From: Beroe forskalii
Lineage: Eukaryota > Ctenophora > Nuda > Beroida > Beroidae
DNA length: 64,000 bases
Direction: 5' to 3'
NCBI GenBank assembly: GCA_011033025.1
Contig: WFMF01000138.1
Coordinates: 186,001 to 250,000 of the forward strand
The notes beneath the pieces are model-generated. The model did no database searches. It saw only the letters and a list, made by a program, of their open reading frames with translations, and was not told where the DNA came from. Below are positions 61,227 through 64,000 of this stretch, piece after piece (position 1 is the stretch's first letter; each line of letters opens with the position of its first letter). Both the position numbers and the translations under genes were made by a program.

Positions 61227-62021
61227 TCAGAGTTCTTGGATCACCTTAATATACTCAAGAGATCTCCAGAAATCCAGGACATCTTCAAACATAAAGTCAG
61301 GAGTTTCTCTGCCATTGCGCCCTACTGTGACATCTGACTCCGCTTCAGGAACCACAGCAGACTGTGATGAGCTGATAACAGGATCTCTTGCCTGATCATG
61401 CCAATCCACTTCTCTTGTTATGTGATCTCCTGCCCGATCAGGTCTATTGTCTCCTCTTGTTATGTGATCTATTGCCTGATCAGGTCTATTCTCTCCTTTG
61501 ATCCTGTAATCAGTGGATATCCCCTCGCTTATTCTCCTCCTTGATAAGAGTATCTTTTCTAACTCGGTAAACTCATCAGGAATGACTGGAGAAGACTTCG
61601 AGGCTTCATGGGATGAATGGAACGACTTACAATGACGAATTTGTGGAGGGTCTGAACTGACATGGTACGTGAGATTGCGGTGGCAACGTTGCGGACAATG
61701 CTCCATGATTCCGGAATGATTCTGCTCTTTTTTCGAAGATGGTTCAGGGGAACCAGTCACGGATGGTTTGGAGCTACCAGGCAGGGATGGTTGATCGTTG
61801 CAATGCATAGAAGAGTCAGGAGTACCATAATCAGGGGTACCAGGGGTAGATAAACCGTCGTGGTAAGAGGGTGGACCAGTCACTAACCTCGGGTTTAGAC
61901 ACATGACTTGATGGAGTCGGGGGGTGTCCTTACCAATGTCAATGACAACACTTATCAGACATGTTGTCATGTGGTAACAATGACAACGCGTTGTCACGTG
62001 ACAACAGTGGCTTGCTGCCAT
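61227..62021 (-). CDS. Unrecognised Pro/Ser-rich protein or C-terminal exon
   Basis: A 264-codon minus-strand frame ending VIQEL-TAG. It is hydrophilic, rich in P, S, D and H (GTPDYGTPDS, SSKPSVTGSPEPSS), and has a roughly 15-residue repeat of NRPDQAIDHITRG in three copies (a 45-bp repeat in DNA, about 61395-61500). The ATG at 62021 follows a His/Cys-rich start that may be intronic; AAG|GTGATC near 61239 could be a donor. No known domain was recognised. Composition suggests an unstructured cytoplasmic tail. Confidence 0.4.
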   Translation of the reverse strand: MAASHCCHVTTRCHCYHMTTCLISVVIDIGKDTPRLHQVMCLNPRLVTGPPSYHDGLSTPGTPDYGTPDSSMHCNDQPSLPGSSKPSVTGSPEPSSKKEQNHSGIMEHCPQRCHRNLTYHVSSDPPQIRHCKSFHSSHEASKSSPVIPDEFTELEKILLSRRRISEGISTDYRIKGENRPDQAIDHITRGDNRPDRAGDHITREVDWHDQARDPVISSSQSAVVPEAESDVTVGRNGRETPDFMFEDVLDFWRSLEYIKVIQEL

Positions 62022-62566
62022 GGCAACGGGAATGATAACAAAACGCTCTTATGGAAACGTAACAAAGCAAGTTCTTTGTTATCCTGACTGTCAGAATTTG
62101 CACAGTTGAGAAAGTGCTCGGCAATATACAAACTTACAAAAGTACAAATTGAGACCAGTATAAATCATGAGTTAGAACAACATTGTGAGGCATAGATTCA
62201 CAGAACTCACTATTGATGTTAATTCAGTGGCTCTAGAAATGGTGTGATTGCTACGGTGTATAGGAACAAGTCAAGCGATCGTAAAGAAGGGTTGTGACGA
62301 TATGCTGATATGGATAGGGAAAACACGTACTAGAACATCCTTTTTATTACCTTTAACATTAAAAAAAACCTTACACATTAAAAAAAGTGAGTTCCGTTTT
62401 CCTTTTTATATCTAATACGATGCATATCGACCAGATGTACATTGTATTCTGTATATTTGACATGGTTTACAAAACACATGGTATACAATACACATGATAT
62501 ACAATACACTGTATGGAATACACTGTTTCCACTTTACACGAGTTTATACACTTTACACACGTACAG

Positions 62567-62675
62567 AGAGCACAGTGAAGTTGCTGAGAAGGTATTCTAT
62601 CCTCCCAAACGCTGGAACATCCCTCGAATACCCATCTCCGTAGGGTCTAACGTAGACGGACCAGCAGTGGTATAG
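62567..62675 (+). CDS. Possible terminal exon of an unrecognised gene
   Basis: After a CACGTACAG acceptor, an open frame reads EHSEVAEKVFYPPKRWNIPR and ends ISVGSNVDGPAVV-TAG. The residue mix looks protein-like rather than random, and the acceptor keeps the frame. No upstream partner exon or family was recognised. Confidence 0.3.
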
Positions 62676-62699
62676 CTCCTGCCACACCGTTAACTCCGA

Positions 62700-62995
62700 G
62701 GTGTCGGCACACATCTCACATCATCATCATCAGGAGTGGTAGGAGTGGTAGCTAGATATTACAGAGAGGGTTCAGTGAACTACCACTGATAAGGGTGGGG
62801 TGGTAGCTAGATATAACAGAGTGGTTTCACTTCTACCACTCATCAGGGGGGTGGTAGAAGTGGTAGCTAGATATATTACAGAGTGGGTAATGCTCACTTC
62901 TACCACTCATCATGGTGGTGGTAGCTAGATCTCTAGATATATCAGAGAGGGGGTAATACAGAGGGGGAGTGGTAGCTAGATTTTACATACTGTAT
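62700..62995. repeat. ~75-bp tandem repeat (GGTGGTAGCTAGATAT)
   Basis: Four imperfect units each with GTGGTAGCTAGATATNACAG and CTTCTACCACTCATCA. The CTACCAC and GTGGTAG words are complementary, so each unit can fold. The remaining 62996-64000 shows no gene. Confidence 0.65.
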
Positions 62996-64000
62996 AATTC
63001 AAAACAACCGAGTGGAAGCAAATAGGTGTATTAGGGTAGATAGCAAATATAATGGCGATGGCAAATATGGTGATACCATATATGCAATAATATGACTAAT
63101 ATGCCATTGAACTTGAATAAAACTCTATTTCGAGCAAGATCCCTACCATTGTGCAATCTAAAACGTCAGTTATTTCGCAAACCAGAACACAAAAAAGTTG
63201 AAAATAGCATCACACACGAAATATAGATCTTCACAAAGACTTAAGTCATATAAATAAATGCAAAGGAGCAAGAGCTCAACATATTGAGCTAATGAATTGG
63301 AATTTGACTAAAGTGGGAGGGTACACTATACTGCTAAACTAAGTGTACCTACTTATGAACACAGTGTGAACAGTGAACATACGGAACTACTGAACCAAGG
63401 TTACACAATACACATGTCATGTTTAAACTGACTTTTCCATCGTGTAGCAATAAAATGGTTAACGTTGTTAATGTAAGCGCGGTAAGCGTTTAATACGAAT
63501 TAAGATACGTAATTCCGCATCGAACATAGCATATATCCAAGTGCAAATCATCCAACAAATCGCGTACATGCCTCAGGATACAAATCGACTACAAAAACGA
63601 TTGATTCTGAAGATGAATGTAAGTAAGTAAACCAAATACCAATAACGGGCAGCAACGAAACTGAAAAACACGCACGAGCAACGAAAAAAGGAAAATTCAA
63701 CATGAAAAACTTGTTCATTATATTAACTCCCTCATTGTAAAAAGGGGGCTTCTAATTGAAACAAATGTACACAGCACAAAACCTATTAACACAGCAAGGT
63801 ATAGCAACACCATTGTATATATCGATATAATAGAGCAGTGATAATGAAAAGGACGATGATAATAATAGGCCGTGGTGTACATAGTAGAGCTCTAGTTAAG
63901 TGCAATGTGCACACAGGTGTGTGTTTGGACTCTAAAATGTAGTGTTTTATTGTGGTGTCCAAGGTGTACCTTATATGGGCTCTAAAACCATAGTGTTTTA

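Overview
This is a window of animal (metazoan) nuclear DNA. Genes are split into many short exons with canonical GT-AG introns. The proteins are animal nuclear-encoded ones: an m6A-writer subunit, a complex I assembly factor, a SNX-BAR retromer protein, MSH6, and a sushi/Ig membrane protein. The repeats are eukaryotic: a Penelope-like element, a LINE ORF1, a tRNA-type SINE, Harbinger-like MITEs and minisatellites. Permuted Penelope elements, compact introns and a nested intronic gene suggest a marine invertebrate. A ctenophore would fit, but the sequence does not prove it. There is a 100-N assembly gap at 33,687-33,786.

Layout. 1-678: 5' exons of a CGRRF1-like RING ligase on the minus strand, running off the left edge. 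1,569-11,274: VIRMA/Virilizer on the plus strand, 21 exons that chain in phase (about 1,180 codons). One of its introns carries an intronless NDUFAF6 gene and another an antisense tRNA-Phe(GAA). 11.7-24.1 kb is mobile DNA: a LINE ORF1, a decayed Naiad-type Penelope element with N-terminal GIY-YIG, a SINE, a 12-bp satellite and three head-to-tail MITEs sharing TWA target sites. 24.7-27.2 kb is an element with T-rich/A-rich ends. 27,977-32.7 kb holds four exons of MSH6 (minus), ending abruptly on the left. One MSH6 intron is almost wholly a 24-bp minisatellite built from the exon end plus its splice donor. 33.8-38.5 kb and 50.9-55.75 kb are arms of a diverged inverted duplication. 38.0-43.0 kb is a sushi/Ig type I membrane protein gene whose last two exons recur in the right arm. 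47.9-49.0 kb is a TTAGGG-containing minisatellite. 55.9-59.6 kb is an SNX6/SNX5-like gene (minus). The last 4 kb holds two unrecognised coding pieces and tandem repeats.

The most striking feature is recurrent tandem duplication of splice junctions. VIRMA has a 30-bp acceptor unit in three copies and a 23-bp acceptor unit in two. SNX6 has a 36-bp acceptor unit in four or more copies and a 32-bp duplication at an exon end. MSH6 has a 24-bp donor unit in roughly 130 copies. The duplicated sushi-gene exon has a repeated donor. Three of these units (24, 30 and 36 bp) are multiples of three, so choosing another copy would add or remove short peptide repeats without shifting frame.
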